Numbered from the stretch's first letter, positions 1 to 7,879 are shown. The stretch: DNA of 64,000 nt from Eubacterium sp. 1001713B170207_170306_E7 (GCF_015547515.1 NZ_JADMVE010000001.1:124001-188000), one strand, 5' to 3'. The notes: generated from the letters alone by a model not told the origin. Translations and numbers: made by a program.

Positions 1-328
1 GGTGGGACTGGCGGACCTGACTAAATCCAAAGCCATCGCCAAGCCAAAGGAAAAGAAGGTCAGTTATAAAAGCGCAGACCGCCACACTATGGACACCAAG
101 CTAGATCTCAGGGGCAAAAACGGTGAGGAATCCCTTTATCTGGTGGATAAGATGATCAGCGACGCAGTGGTTTCCGGAACACACCAGCTGATGATCGTCC
201 ACGGAAAGGGTACCGGTAAGCTGCGCCAAATTATTCACGCCTATCTTAAAGACAACAGTCTGATCCGGGACTTCCGGCTGGGCGCGCCAAACGAGGGTGG
301 CTCAGGTGTTACGGTCGTTGACCTCTGA
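1..328 (+). CDS. mutS2: MutS2 C-terminal part (Smr endonuclease domain), truncated by window edge
   Basis: The reading frame is open from the first base, so this is the 3' end of a longer gene. The last ~80 residues form an Smr domain: LDLRG near the start, then HGKGTGKLR, and a C-terminal GGSGVTVVDL. In MutS2 this domain is the nuclease module that follows a MutS-like ATPase and a coiled coil. MutS2 acts in recombination suppression or ribosome rescue. The GTG at base 2 is internal and not a real start. Family assignment is firm; the missing ATPase part lies upstream of the window. Confidence 0.88.
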   Translation, partial: VGLADLTKSKAIAKPKEKKVSYKSADRHTMDTKLDLRGKNGEESLYLVDKMISDAVVSGTHQLMIVHGKGTGKLRQIIHAYLKDNSLIRDFRLGAPNEGGSGVTVVDL

Positions 329-472
329 TTTGTGGGATGTATTTTTTTAAATACATTAGTATTTTAAATGCTTTATCTGTGAAAAAATGTTAGAATAAAA
401 ACCAATGGGGATGAAAAAAGGCCTGTTTCTTCGGAAAAATCTTTGTTTTTATTAAAGAAAAGTTAACAGAGG

Positions 473-516
473 TTGACAAAATTAGGAAGATTCAGTATAA
501 TTAAATCATCAATTAT
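473..516 (+). promoter_or_regulatory. Promoter and candidate autoregulatory operator of the Fur-family gene
   Basis: TTGACA (473-478) and TATAAT (496-501) are 17 bp apart, a near-consensus sigma-A promoter. An inverted repeat, ATAATT (497-502) and AATTAT (511-516), overlaps the -10 element and the likely transcription start. This AT-rich dyad resembles Fur/PerR boxes, so autoregulation is likely but inferred. Confidence 0.7.
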
Positions 517-537
517 TATCTAGGAGTGGTTCTAAAG

Positions 538-957
538 ATGAATGCAGATTTACAAGAATACAGAGAACGGATTAAGAGTGTGGGTTTGAAAGCAACGCCA
601 CAGAGAATAAGCGTATTAAAAGTTCTTTCAGAAACGGATGAACATCCCAGCGCTGAGATGCTCATGGATAAACTGAAAAATGAAGGTAGCATCATGTCTG
701 TTGGAACCATCTATAACATTCTTGAAACGTTCGAGGAAAAAGGATTGATTTTGAAGCTGCACGATCATAACGAGGTTATGCGTTTTGATGCGCGCACGGG
801 TTTTCACGTTCATATCTTTAACAAGAAAACCAATCAGATTGAAGATTATTTTGACAATGACCTCGAGGTACTTCTGAAGGATTACCTGAAAGATAAGCTT
901 CCCGAGGACGTTACACTTGATCATTTGGATATTGCTTTGTATTCACAGTCTGCTTAA
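538..957 (+). CDS. Fur/PerR-family transcriptional regulator lacking structural-zinc cysteines
   Basis: This 139-residue protein has the Fur winged helix (KATPQRISVLKVL, then GTIYNILETFEEKG). The C-terminal half keeps candidate regulatory metal ligands: EHPSAE, RFDAR, HVH and IEDYFD correspond to the His/Asp/His-His/Asp set of PerR-type proteins. It contains no cysteine at all, so both CXXC pairs that bind structural zinc in PerR and Fur are missing. The ATG at 538 follows an AGGAG; the in-frame GTG at 526 overlaps that ribosome site and is unlikely. It is monocistronic, with its own promoter and terminator. It could sense peroxide, iron or manganese; the sequence does not decide. Confidence 0.85.
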   Translation: MNADLQEYRERIKSVGLKATPQRISVLKVLSETDEHPSAEMLMDKLKNEGSIMSVGTIYNILETFEEKGLILKLHDHNEVMRFDARTGFHVHIFNKKTNQIEDYFDNDLEVLLKDYLKDKLPEDVTLDHLDIALYSQSA

Positions 958-971
958 GGCAGACACTGAAA

Positions 972-999
972 AGCCGTCGCGGAAATGCGGCGGTTTTTT
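972..999 (+). terminator. Rho-independent terminator after the Fur-family gene
   Basis: CCGTCGC (974-980) pairs with GCGGCGG (987-993), with one G-U pair, and is followed by six T. Confidence 0.75.
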
Positions 1000-1110
1000 A
1001 TTGGTCTTTTTGTTGGAAGGCATGCGGTTTCATTCAATTTTGGGTCAGGGGCTTTTTATGTTATAATAACAGAAGTATCATGATTCAGGTTATTTAAAAG
1101 GAGTGAAATT

Positions 1111-1755
1111 TTGCTAGAGGAAATTTTAAAATTATATACAGAGCGTGGGTCCTTTTTCTTACAGCTGACCCTTCAGCACCTGCGCATCTCCGGGACGGCT
1201 ATCGCCATTGCGGCGGTAATCGGTCTGGTGCTCGGGGTGGTGGTGAGTGAGCATCCCAAAGCGTCGCCCATTGTTTTGGGCACCACCAACGTCATTTACA
1301 CCATTCCCTCCATTGCTCTTCTTGGGTTTTTGATCCCCTTTACGGGCATTGGTAACACCACAGCCATCATTGCACTGACCGTATATGCCCTGCTGCCGAT
1401 GGTGCGCAACACTGTGACTGGCATCACCGGCATCAGCCCGGCAGTGATTGAGGCGGCCCGTGGTATGGGCAGCACGGATTTTCAGATTCTTTACAAGATC
1501 AAGCTGCCATTGGCTCTGCCCGTTATTCTGACAGGATTCAGGAACATGGTGGTTATGACCATCGCATTGACCGGTATCGCCTCCTTTATCGGCGCCGGCG
1601 GGCTGGGGGTTGCTATTTATCGAGGCATTACCACCAGTAACATGGCCATGACTGTGGCCGGAAGTATTCTTATCGCACTTTTGGCCTTGATCTTAGATTT
1701 TGGGATCGGGCTGATTGTTAAAATAATCAACAGGAAGAGGAGATTGATTGCATGA
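1111..1755 (+). CDS. Glycine betaine/carnitine/choline-type ABC transporter permease
   Basis: A 214-residue integral membrane protein with about six hydrophobic segments. The permease EAA loop is around residues 114-134 (EAARGMGSTDFQILYKIKLP). It matches the OpuCB/OpuBB/ProW-like permeases that import compatible solutes or choline. It starts at TTG 1111 behind AAGGAGTG. The next gene overlaps it by four bases (ATGA), so translation is coupled. A TATAAT at 1062-1067 marks the likely operon promoter. OpuC-type systems often have two permeases flanking the binding protein; only one is present here, so it probably forms a homodimer. Confidence 0.88.
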   Translation: MLEEILKLYTERGSFFLQLTLQHLRISGTAIAIAAVIGLVLGVVVSEHPKASPIVLGTTNVIYTIPSIALLGFLIPFTGIGNTTAIIALTVYALLPMVRNTVTGITGISPAVIEAARGMGSTDFQILYKIKLPLALPVILTGFRNMVVMTIALTGIASFIGAGGLGVAIYRGITTSNMAMTVAGSILIALLALILDFGIGLIVKIINRKRRLIA

Positions 1756-2669
1756 AAAAGAAAACAAAAAAGATCGTTGCTGTGGCTGTGGCCCTGGTAC
1801 TAGGCGTGACCATGATTAGCGGGTGCAGTGCAGGCGGCCAGAAAGAAAGCGATACGGTTAAAATCGCTACCAAGCCTATGACCGAACAGCTGATCCTGGG
1901 AGAAATGCTATCCATCCTGATACAGGAAAATACTGACCTGAGTGTGGAGATTACCAAAGGTGTGGGCGGTGGCACCAGCAATATCCACCCGGCCCTTATC
2001 AAAGGCGATTTTGATTTGTATCCTGAGTACACGGGTACCGCTTGGAACAACATTCTGAAAAAAACTGAGTACCCAGACGACGAGACCCTGTGGGACACCC
2101 TGACCGGTGAGTACGACTCGCAGTTCGGCCTTAAATGGGTGGGTCTGTACGGCTTTAATAATACCTATACTCTGGCGCTGCGCAAGGAAATCGCAGATAA
2201 GTACAACATCAAAACCTTCTCTGACATGGCCAAATACACATCGGAGATCACCTTTGGCGCTAACCCGGACTTTTATGAACGTGAGGACGGCTACCAGGCC
2301 CTGTGTGATGCCTACGGCTTCAGCTTTAAGGACCACATGGATATGGACATCGGTCTTAAATACAATGCCTTAAACTCCGGCGAGGTGGGCGTGATCAACG
2401 CCTATACTACCGATGGGCAGTTGTCAGTTGCCGATGCGGTCTCCTTAACAGACGATAAAAGCTTTTTCAAAAATTATTACTGCGGCACCATTGTACGCGA
2501 GGACACGCTGGAAAAATATCCAGAGCTGGAGGGCGTGCTGAAAAAAATGGACGGTATCATCACCAATGAAGAAATGTCCAAAATGAATTATGACCTGGAG
2601 GTCAACAACAGGGACGAGCACGACGTTGCCATGGATTTCCTCAAGAGCAAGGGCCTGGTCAATGAATGA
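1752..2669 (+). CDS. Glycine betaine/choline-binding lipoprotein (OpuCC/OsmF/ProX type)
   Basis: This 305-residue extracellular solute-binding protein has a lipoprotein signal: a charged N-terminus, a hydrophobic core and a lipobox at MISGCS, with the lipidated Cys near residue 25. The mature part follows the QAT-type (OpuAC-like) fold: VKIATKPMTEQLILGEML, GVGGGTSN, YPEYTGTAW, and DGQLSVADAVSLTDDK. YPEYTGTAW is typical of betaine/carnitine/choline binders. It lies between permease and ATPase in a three-gene operon and overlaps both neighbours. The exact substrate (betaine, carnitine, choline or another trimethylammonium compound) cannot be read from the sequence. Confidence 0.9.
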   Translation: MKKKTKKIVAVAVALVLGVTMISGCSAGGQKESDTVKIATKPMTEQLILGEMLSILIQENTDLSVEITKGVGGGTSNIHPALIKGDFDLYPEYTGTAWNNILKKTEYPDDETLWDTLTGEYDSQFGLKWVGLYGFNNTYTLALRKEIADKYNIKTFSDMAKYTSEITFGANPDFYEREDGYQALCDAYGFSFKDHMDMDIGLKYNALNSGEVGVINAYTTDGQLSVADAVSLTDDKSFFKNYYCGTIVREDTLEKYPELEGVLKKMDGIITNEEMSKMNYDLEVNNRDEHDVAMDFLKSKGLVNE

Positions 2670-3393
2670 TCCCATTATTCGGTTTAAGAATGTGACCAAA
2701 GCTTATGATGACGAGGCTATTCTGGAATGGTTCAGCTTGGACATCGGAAAAGGTGAGTTCCTGACCATTATCGGCAGCTCCGGCTGCGGTAAGACCACCC
2801 TGCTCAAGATGATCAATGGCCTGCTGATTCCAGACACCGGTACTGTCTGTGTACAGGGCCAGGACATCTCAAAGACCGATCTTATCGCCCTGCGCCGGAA
2901 CATCGGCTACGCTATTCAGGGAGTAGGTCTGTTCCCGCATATGACTGTGCGGAAAAACATCGCCTATGTGCCTAACCTTTTAAACAAACAGAACCGGCAG
3001 AAGACTGAGGCGGCTGTGGCGCGGCTGGTAAAAATTGTTGGGCTTGACGAGAGCCTGCTGGACCGTTATCCCAGTGAGCTGTCCGGCGGACAGCAGCAGC
3101 GGGTGGGCATTGCCCGTTCACTGGCCGCTGCCCCAGAAATCCTGCTCATGGACGAGCCTTTCGGCGCAGTCGACGAGATTACCAGACGGATGCTTCAGGA
3201 TGAAATTCTGCGGATCCACCGTGAGCTGGGCGTGACCATCGTGTTCATTACCCACGATATCCGGGAGGCTTTAAAGCTTGGCACGCGTGTAGCTGTCATG
3301 GACCATGGCGGTCTGGTGCAAATCGATACGCCTGAGAACATTCGGAGCCATCCTGCCACAGACTTTGTAAAGGAACTGGTGAGTGATCGCTAA
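2662..3393 (+). CDS. Betaine/choline ABC transporter ATP-binding protein without CBS domains
   Basis: A 243-residue ATPase with Walker A GSSGCGKTT, Q-loop, signature LSGGQQQR, Walker B ILLMDEPF and switch histidine ITHD. The start is the ATG at 2662, which overlaps the end of the binding-protein gene; the longer frame from 2590 reads through that gene and is spurious. OpuCA and OpuAA carry a C-terminal CBS pair that senses ionic strength. This protein ends after the nucleotide-binding domain, so osmotic gating through CBS domains is absent. It powers the permease encoded two genes upstream. Confidence 0.9.
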   Translation: MNDPIIRFKNVTKAYDDEAILEWFSLDIGKGEFLTIIGSSGCGKTTLLKMINGLLIPDTGTVCVQGQDISKTDLIALRRNIGYAIQGVGLFPHMTVRKNIAYVPNLLNKQNRQKTEAAVARLVKIVGLDESLLDRYPSELSGGQQQRVGIARSLAAAPEILLMDEPFGAVDEITRRMLQDEILRIHRELGVTIVFITHDIREALKLGTRVAVMDHGGLVQIDTPENIRSHPATDFVKELVSDR

Positions 3394-3467
3394 GCAGTAC
3401 TTTTCTTTTTTGATATTTTAGTGTATCATTAGGGTATTAAACTTATATCAAGCATTTGGAGGAAATT

Positions 3468-3962
3468 ATGAGTGAAAAAAATCCTGTTGTCGGCATTGAA
3501 CTGGCAAACGGAAAGACCATCAAGGTAGAGCTGTATCCGGACATTGCTCCGATCAGTGTTGAAAACTTTTTAAATCTGGTAAAGGACGGTTTTTATGACG
3601 GCCTGATTTTCCACCGTGTAATCCCCGGCTTTATGATTCAGGGCGGCTGCCCGAGCGGCACTGGCACCGGGGGACCGGGACACACCATCAAGGGTGAGTT
3701 CGCAGCTAACGGTGTTGAAAATAATCTGAAGCACAAAAGAGGTGTTCTGTCTATGGCGCGTTCTGCCAGCCCGGATTCTGCCGGCTCTCAGTTCTTTATC
3801 ATGGTTGAAGACGCACCGCATCTGGACGGCCAGTACGCAGCCTTTGGCGCTGTGACAGATGGTATGGAAGCAGCGGATGAAATTGTAAATGCAGACCGTG
3901 ACTACATGGATAAACCCTATGAAGACCAGGTAATGAAGCGGGTTTATATGATCGAAGAGTAA
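3468..3962 (+). CDS. Cyclophilin-type peptidyl-prolyl cis-trans isomerase
   Basis: A 164-residue cytoplasmic cyclophilin with no signal peptide. Conserved features are FHRVIPGFMIQGG, GTGTGGPG, SMARSASPDSAGSQFFI and LDGQYAAFG; these hold the catalytic Arg and the substrate pocket. The ATG at 3468 is preceded by GGAGGAA; the in-frame TTG twelve bases earlier would lie on that ribosome site. It catalyses proline isomerisation in protein folding. It appears monocistronic, between the transporter operon and a zinc-ribbon protein. Confidence 0.92.
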   Translation: MSEKNPVVGIELANGKTIKVELYPDIAPISVENFLNLVKDGFYDGLIFHRVIPGFMIQGGCPSGTGTGGPGHTIKGEFAANGVENNLKHKRGVLSMARSASPDSAGSQFFIMVEDAPHLDGQYAAFGAVTDGMEAADEIVNADRDYMDKPYEDQVMKRVYMIEE

Positions 3963-3998
3963 ACACTGTGTTCAAATAAACGAAAAGGAAGTGATCCT

Positions 3999-4631
3999 AT
4001 GACCAAGTATTGCCCTAATTGTTATGTCGGCGTCGGGCCGGAGGATAAGGTGTGTTCCAACTGTGGAACAGAGCTAAAACCGGACGAAGTAAAAATGGCC
4101 GAGACTTTCCCGGCGCAGGACCCGGGCGATGCGGCAGATGTATTTGCCGCCAAAATTGAAAACACCAGCTGTGATATGCCAGAGGAAGAAAAGCCAGCCG
4201 AAATTGGCGAGGAAGAAAACCCGGCCGACGCAGCCGATGTGGTCATTGCGTCTATGATTGATGGCAACAGCTGCAGTGAGGACAGCGGTTCAGAAACAGC
4301 AGCGCTGGCGCCGTCGTCCTCGGACGATTACCGAAATGCCTTTGAAAATGAACCGGAAGATCCAGAGGCTGTGCGCCCAGCTGCTGACGTTCCGATAGCG
4401 AAGGTGATGGGGCTCGGCGAATGGCTGCTGACCTTGTTCCTCGTCTGTATCCCCATCGTTAATCTGATCATGCTGATCTACTGGAGCGCAGCCAACGACA
4501 TCGACCCCAACAAGAAGAATTATGCGCGGGCACAGCTGATCATTATGGCCATTGGCGTGGTCATTTCCTTTATGTTTTTCGGCTCCATCGTCGCCATGAT
4601 TCTGGCCTTTGGAAATTACTATTATTATTAA
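3999..4631 (+). CDS. Zinc-ribbon membrane protein with internal acidic repeat
   Basis: The first 25 residues form a zinc ribbon (CPNCYVGV then CSNCGTE). An acidic, low-complexity stretch follows. It contains two imperfect copies of a unit beginning DAADV and ending near SC (around residues 44-58 and 78-92). The C-terminal third has two membrane segments around residues 138-160 and 178-205. It starts at ATG 3999 behind AAGGAAGTG. Zinc-ribbon-plus-membrane proteins of this layout are common in Clostridia; their function is unknown. No catalytic motif is visible. Confidence 0.75.
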   Translation: MTKYCPNCYVGVGPEDKVCSNCGTELKPDEVKMAETFPAQDPGDAADVFAAKIENTSCDMPEEEKPAEIGEEENPADAADVVIASMIDGNSCSEDSGSETAALAPSSSDDYRNAFENEPEDPEAVRPAADVPIAKVMGLGEWLLTLFLVCIPIVNLIMLIYWSAANDIDPNKKNYARAQLIIMAIGVVISFMFFGSIVAMILAFGNYYYY

Positions 4632-4638
4632 AAACAAG

Positions 4639-4667
4639 CCCCGGCTCATACAGAGACCGGGGTTTTT
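4639..4667 (+). terminator. Rho-independent terminator after the zinc-ribbon gene
   Basis: CCCCGG (4639-4644) pairs with CCGGGG (4657-4662), followed by five T. Confidence 0.8.
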
Positions 4668-4672
4668 AAAAT

Positions 4673-4733
4673 GTGACGAACGGTTAAAACACAGGACAAA
4701 TGGTTATAAAATATTGAAAATTAATGATATACT
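4673..4733 (+). promoter_or_regulatory. Promoter of the LytTR system with 20-bp-period direct repeats
   Basis: Two related blocks, GACGAACGGTTAAAA (4675-4689) and GACAAATGGTTATAA (4695-4709), are exactly 20 bp apart. A -10-like TATACT follows at 4728-4733 with no good -35. Direct repeats about two helical turns apart, upstream of a weak promoter, are how LytTR-domain (AgrA-type) activators bind. The GTGACGA word recurs at 6866 in front of the next operon, which suggests autoregulation. Confidence 0.55.
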
Positions 4734-4787
4734 ATAAGACGAGAATACCATTCGCTTTATGTGGCATCAGTGGGAGGTGCGTTGGAT

Positions 4788-5507
4788 ATGTTTATTATTT
4801 TATGTGAAGATAACGTTGTGGACAGAGAGAATGCGGCCCAGTTGATTGAAGAAGCTACCAGGGAAATGTTTTCAGATTGTCATTTCCAGATATTTGAGGA
4901 GGCGGAAAGCTGTCTGGCGGCAGCCGCTGCACAGTCTCCGGACATTGCGTTTATTGATATATTTCTTGGAGAAAAAAGCGGTATTGAACTGGCGGAGGCG
5001 GTCCGTAAGCTTAACCCAAAGGCCGCCATTATTTTTATGACCATATCAAATGAGTTTGCTTCAGAATCCTACAGGGTAAGAGCTGTGGATTACATTTTAA
5101 AACCTGCACAGCAAGATCAGGTTATCGCTGCCCTTCGTCGCTGTGTGCGGCGGGAGGATAAAGCAGCTTTTCTTACGATCCGGCACCACCGGGAGATTCT
5201 GAGGATCGATCAGAAAAAAATTGAAAAGCTGGAATCACAGGGCAACTATTTCCTGATCTATATGGCTGGCGGTGAGATCATCACGACACGTGGCCAGCTC
5301 AAGAGCATCCAGAGCCAGCTGAGCACAGATATGCTTAAGCTGAGGCGTGGAGTGGTGGTCAATATGAGCTGTATTGAGGGAATAAAGGGCGGAAGCTGCA
5401 GGTTGAAGTCCGGCGAAGAGATTATGCTCAGCCGGAAAGACGCAGGGGAAATTCGGCAAAGCTATTATAATTACCAGTATAATCTGGTGCGGAATGACAA
5501 GCCATGA
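4788..5507 (+). CDS. LytTR-family response regulator (AgrA/VirR type)
   Basis: A 239-residue two-domain regulator. The receiver domain occupies residues 1-120, with an acidic pair (CEDN), the phosphoacceptor Asp in IAFIDIFLG, and the Lys in YILKP. The LytTR DNA-binding domain covers about 130-235 (KIEKLESQGNYFLIY, LRRGVVVNMSCIEGI, LSRKDAGEIR). The ATG at 4788 lies ten bases after GGAGG; the upstream in-frame GTG at 4761 has no ribosome site. It overlaps the kinase gene by four bases. Such regulators control exported peptides, bacteriocins or cell-surface enzymes, which agrees with the downstream genes. Confidence 0.9.
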   Translation: MFIILCEDNVVDRENAAQLIEEATREMFSDCHFQIFEEAESCLAAAAAQSPDIAFIDIFLGEKSGIELAEAVRKLNPKAAIIFMTISNEFASESYRVRAVDYILKPAQQDQVIAALRRCVRREDKAAFLTIRHHREILRIDQKKIEKLESQGNYFLIYMAGGEIITTRGQLKSIQSQLSTDMLKLRRGVVVNMSCIEGIKGGSCRLKSGEEIMLSRKDAGEIRQSYYNYQYNLVRNDKP

Positions 5508-6853
5508 ACGATTTTCTCAACGCAAATATGTTCGTGCGCTATCTCCTGGGTTTCTGGTTTCTGGTAGCGCCCGTTGCTTTTATCTGTCTTCTGCCATTCG
5601 ACCGCGAGGAATACCGTATTCCCCTCAGAAAGATGGTGTTCTTTGGCGTTTTTAGCATGGTGATTCTGTCATTTGCGGAAACGGCAGTGCTGGTTAGAAA
5701 TGAGGCCCTGTTTTCAGGTGAGAACGCCATTGCGACAGCGGATAATCTTGTCCGTTGTATAACTATGCTGATTTGTCTGACGCTCTATTTCTACTGTGTC
5801 CGGAGCACAGCGATGAAAAAATTACTGGTTTATGCCATGGGATTTACCTACGCGGCGTTCACGACAGCTCTGGGGACATTGTACAGCAATGTCAATCCCC
5901 GGCAGGTTGAGGAGACAGGCGTGCTGCTGCAGGATGGGTCGCTTTATTTTTATATCGCCCTCGATCTTTTGCTGGTGCCAGCGGCGGCACTGTTTATGCG
6001 CAGGCAGGTACGGCCAGCTCTCAGGAATATGGACTCTGCGATCACGCGTAAAATCGGGATGGGGATTATTCTTATGATGATGATCTATGGCTTCAGCTTT
6101 GCCACGGTTATTGGCGCCAGAAACTTTTATACGATACCGATGCTCACTGTTTTTTTCAGTCTCAGCTTTTGCGTATTTTTTTCCTTTGCTCTTTTCTTTT
6201 CCATTGTGCGGCAGAGCTCGCAGACCATGAAAGCGAGGGAGGAAGCGCATCGCCTGGCTCGACAGATCGAAATTGATGCTCTGAGCTACCGCAAGATGAT
6301 GGGCAGCATCGAACAGGCACGGGCAGTCCGCCACGATGTGCGCCATCATATGCGGCAGATTGGCAGTATGCTTCAAAGAGGCGACCACGAAGGCGCTGAG
6401 GCCTACACCCAGATCTATATGGAGCGTATGGATGCTCAGTCGCAGATCACAGTATGCCAGAATTATCTGGTCAACAATATTGTACTGTACTATCTTGACC
6501 TATGTCAGAAGGACGGTATCGAGCTGAGGCATCACATTGTGCTTCCAGAGCTTTCGGGGATCAGCCCTGTGGATCTGACCGTTCTCTTTTCAAATATTCT
6601 TGAAAATGCCCTGAACGCATGCCGTCTGGTGACAGAAAGCCCGCCCTTTATTGAACTTCGATCCGAATGTGTTGGCGCCTCCCTTGTGATTGTGCTGGAA
6701 AACAGCCTGAATTCCAGCGCTGCATCTTCAGGAAATGGCAGCGGGATAGGGATGAAAAGCGTAGACGCTATTGCCCGAGCTCACGATGGTGAGGCGTATT
6801 TTGGTCCGGAAGATGGCCTCTATATAACGAAAATCAGTTTGTGTTTAGAATAG
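5504..6853 (+). CDS. GHKL sensor histidine kinase (AgrC-like) paired with the LytTR regulator
   Basis: A 449-residue membrane kinase. The first ~225 residues contain about six transmembrane segments. A helical linker leads to the phosphoacceptor region VRHDVRHHMRQIGS (about residue 275). The ATP-binding part shows ILENALNAC (N box) and GSGIGMKSV (G box) and lacks the F box of classical HisKA kinases. This is the HPK10/AgrC architecture, in which the membrane domain usually senses a peptide. No agrB or agrD gene lies next to it, so the ligand is unknown. Translation is coupled to the regulator (ATGA). Confidence 0.88.
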   Translation: MNDFLNANMFVRYLLGFWFLVAPVAFICLLPFDREEYRIPLRKMVFFGVFSMVILSFAETAVLVRNEALFSGENAIATADNLVRCITMLICLTLYFYCVRSTAMKKLLVYAMGFTYAAFTTALGTLYSNVNPRQVEETGVLLQDGSLYFYIALDLLLVPAAALFMRRQVRPALRNMDSAITRKIGMGIILMMMIYGFSFATVIGARNFYTIPMLTVFFSLSFCVFFSFALFFSIVRQSSQTMKAREEAHRLARQIEIDALSYRKMMGSIEQARAVRHDVRHHMRQIGSMLQRGDHEGAEAYTQIYMERMDAQSQITVCQNYLVNNIVLYYLDLCQKDGIELRHHIVLPELSGISPVDLTVLFSNILENALNACRLVTESPPFIELRSECVGASLVIVLENSLNSSAASSGNGSGIGMKSVDAIARAHDGEAYFGPEDGLYITKISLCLE

Positions 6854-6864
6854 CCTGTAAAGAA

Positions 6865-6927
6865 CGTGACGAGTTGCGCATAAGCGTGATGAGTTGCGTT
6901 TTTTTAGGTAAAAAAACGTGATATAAT
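6865..6927 (+). promoter_or_regulatory. Candidate LytTR-activated promoter with two 14-bp direct repeats
   Basis: CGTGACGAGTTGCG (6865-6878) and CGTGATGAGTTGCG (6885-6898) differ at one base and have a 20 bp period. TATAAT is at 6922-6927; there is no recognisable -35 at the proper distance, as expected for an activator-dependent promoter. The distance from the second repeat core to the -10 (34 bp) matches that in the regulator's own promoter (33 bp). The downstream genes encode exported or membrane proteins. Confidence 0.6.
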
Positions 6928-7005
6928 CATGATGTACATCTATACGAGAAGCAAAATACCATGTGAGTGCAGGCAAAAATAAATTAAAAGACGAGAGGTG
7001 GAGCG

Positions 7006-7122
7006 TTGAGCAGAAAAATAAGAGACCACAGGTATCGTGGGCGCCCGTGGGAACAGCGCTGGATTTTGCCGGCAATATGCTGTCTATGGGACAGCTACGC
7101 TGCCCATCTCCTAACAGGTTAA
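7006..7122 (+). CDS. Small hydrophobic ORF, probable 5' part of a frameshifted gene
   Basis: A TTG start at 7006 follows GAGAGGTGGA at good spacing and opens a 38-residue frame (MSRKIRDHRYRG... to AAHLLTG). It has a basic N-terminus and a hydrophobic stretch (WILPAICCLW), like a signal or membrane segment. The frame stops at 7120. The +1 frame is open from 7115 and continues as VNPEAHDYDTIHQYDYL into the next ORF. A single-base difference near 7115-7122 would fuse the two into one membrane protein of about 142 residues. It could instead be a genuine short peptide. Confidence 0.4.
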   Translation: MSRKIRDHRYRGRPWEQRWILPAICCLWDSYAAHLLTG

Positions 7123-7171
7123 TCCGGAGGCGCATGATTACGACACAATCCACCAGTACGACTATCTGCAC

Positions 7172-7435
7172 GTGAAAAATTACCGGTCATTTCTTTTGAA
7201 GAAAACCCAGGAAGTTTTAGAAAAGAACGGTATTTCGCAGAGGCAGAGTACCGAGGAATCAGTGGTTATTCAGCCGACGGTCCAGTCCGAAACGGTACAA
7301 GCCGCAGGCAGTACTTTACAGAATATCGGCACCGGTATTGTCGGTATGCAGTCGCAAATCCTCCTGACCGCCGTGGTGCTTTTGCTTCTGGCTACAGGCG
7401 GATGTATTTTAATTAGAAAGAGAGTAAAAAAATGA
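7172..7435 (+). CDS. Small membrane-anchored protein, possible 3' part of a frameshifted gene
   Basis: An 87-residue frame from GTG 7172; the frame is open back to 7115 without a better start codon or ribosome site. The first half is polar (KNYRSFLLKKTQEVLEKNG). The C-terminus has one transmembrane helix (ILLTAVVLLLLATGGCILI) followed by basic RKRVKK, a type I membrane anchor. It overlaps the next gene by ATGA, so it is almost certainly translated. No family is recognised. The missing translation start and the preceding in-frame-shifted ORF suggest the complete gene begins at 7006. Confidence 0.5.
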   Translation: MKNYRSFLLKKTQEVLEKNGISQRQSTEESVVIQPTVQSETVQAAGSTLQNIGTGIVGMQSQILLTAVVLLLLATGGCILIRKRVKK

Positions 7436-7869
7436 CCTATAATTATTTCTATGAAACGACAGGCATGGTCGGGCTGCTTCTGAGCCTGGCCTGGTATATT
7501 TTTATTCTGATTGCGGGCTGGAGGCTCTTTGAAAAAGCAGGTGAGCCTGGCTGGAAATCATTGATTCCAATTTATGGCAGTTATATCCTTTATAAAATCA
7601 GCTGGAAAACAAATATGTTCTGGATTTACCTGGTCTGTGTTGTAGCCGGCGCCTTTATGGGGGTATCCGATAACGGTGCGCTGGTTTCCATCAGCAGCCT
7701 GTTTTCCCTGGTATCCTTTGTGCTGATAATCATCCAGACCTACAAGATGTCAAAGGTCTTTGGACATGGCGGTGGCTATACCGTAGGTCTGCTTTTACTG
7801 AGACCTGTTTTTATACTGATTCTTGGCTTCGGCAGCGCAGAGTACAAGGGTAATCCAGATCAAAACTGA
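7432..7869 (+). CDS. DUF5684-type small integral membrane protein
   Basis: A 145-residue protein with about four hydrophobic segments. The block GWKSLIPIYGSYILYKISWK is typical of DUF5684-like membrane proteins often found next to signal-peptidase or secretion genes. It starts at ATG 7432, overlapping the previous stop. The next gene, an exported peptidase, begins eleven bases after its stop. Role unknown; co-expression with an exported protease suggests a job at the membrane. Confidence 0.65.
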   Translation: MTYNYFYETTGMVGLLLSLAWYIFILIAGWRLFEKAGEPGWKSLIPIYGSYILYKISWKTNMFWIYLVCVVAGAFMGVSDNGALVSISSLFSLVSFVLIIIQTYKMSKVFGHGGGYTVGLLLLRPVFILILGFGSAEYKGNPDQN

Positions 7870-7879
7870 GGTGAAGAGC

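Noticed and set aside
6963-7175. 70-residue ORF on the plus strand ahead of the membrane-protein genes
   Set aside because: Its start has no ribosome site, and it overlaps a better supported frame starting at TTG 7006. Only its last 13 codons, which have their own ribosome site, are kept as a separate observation.
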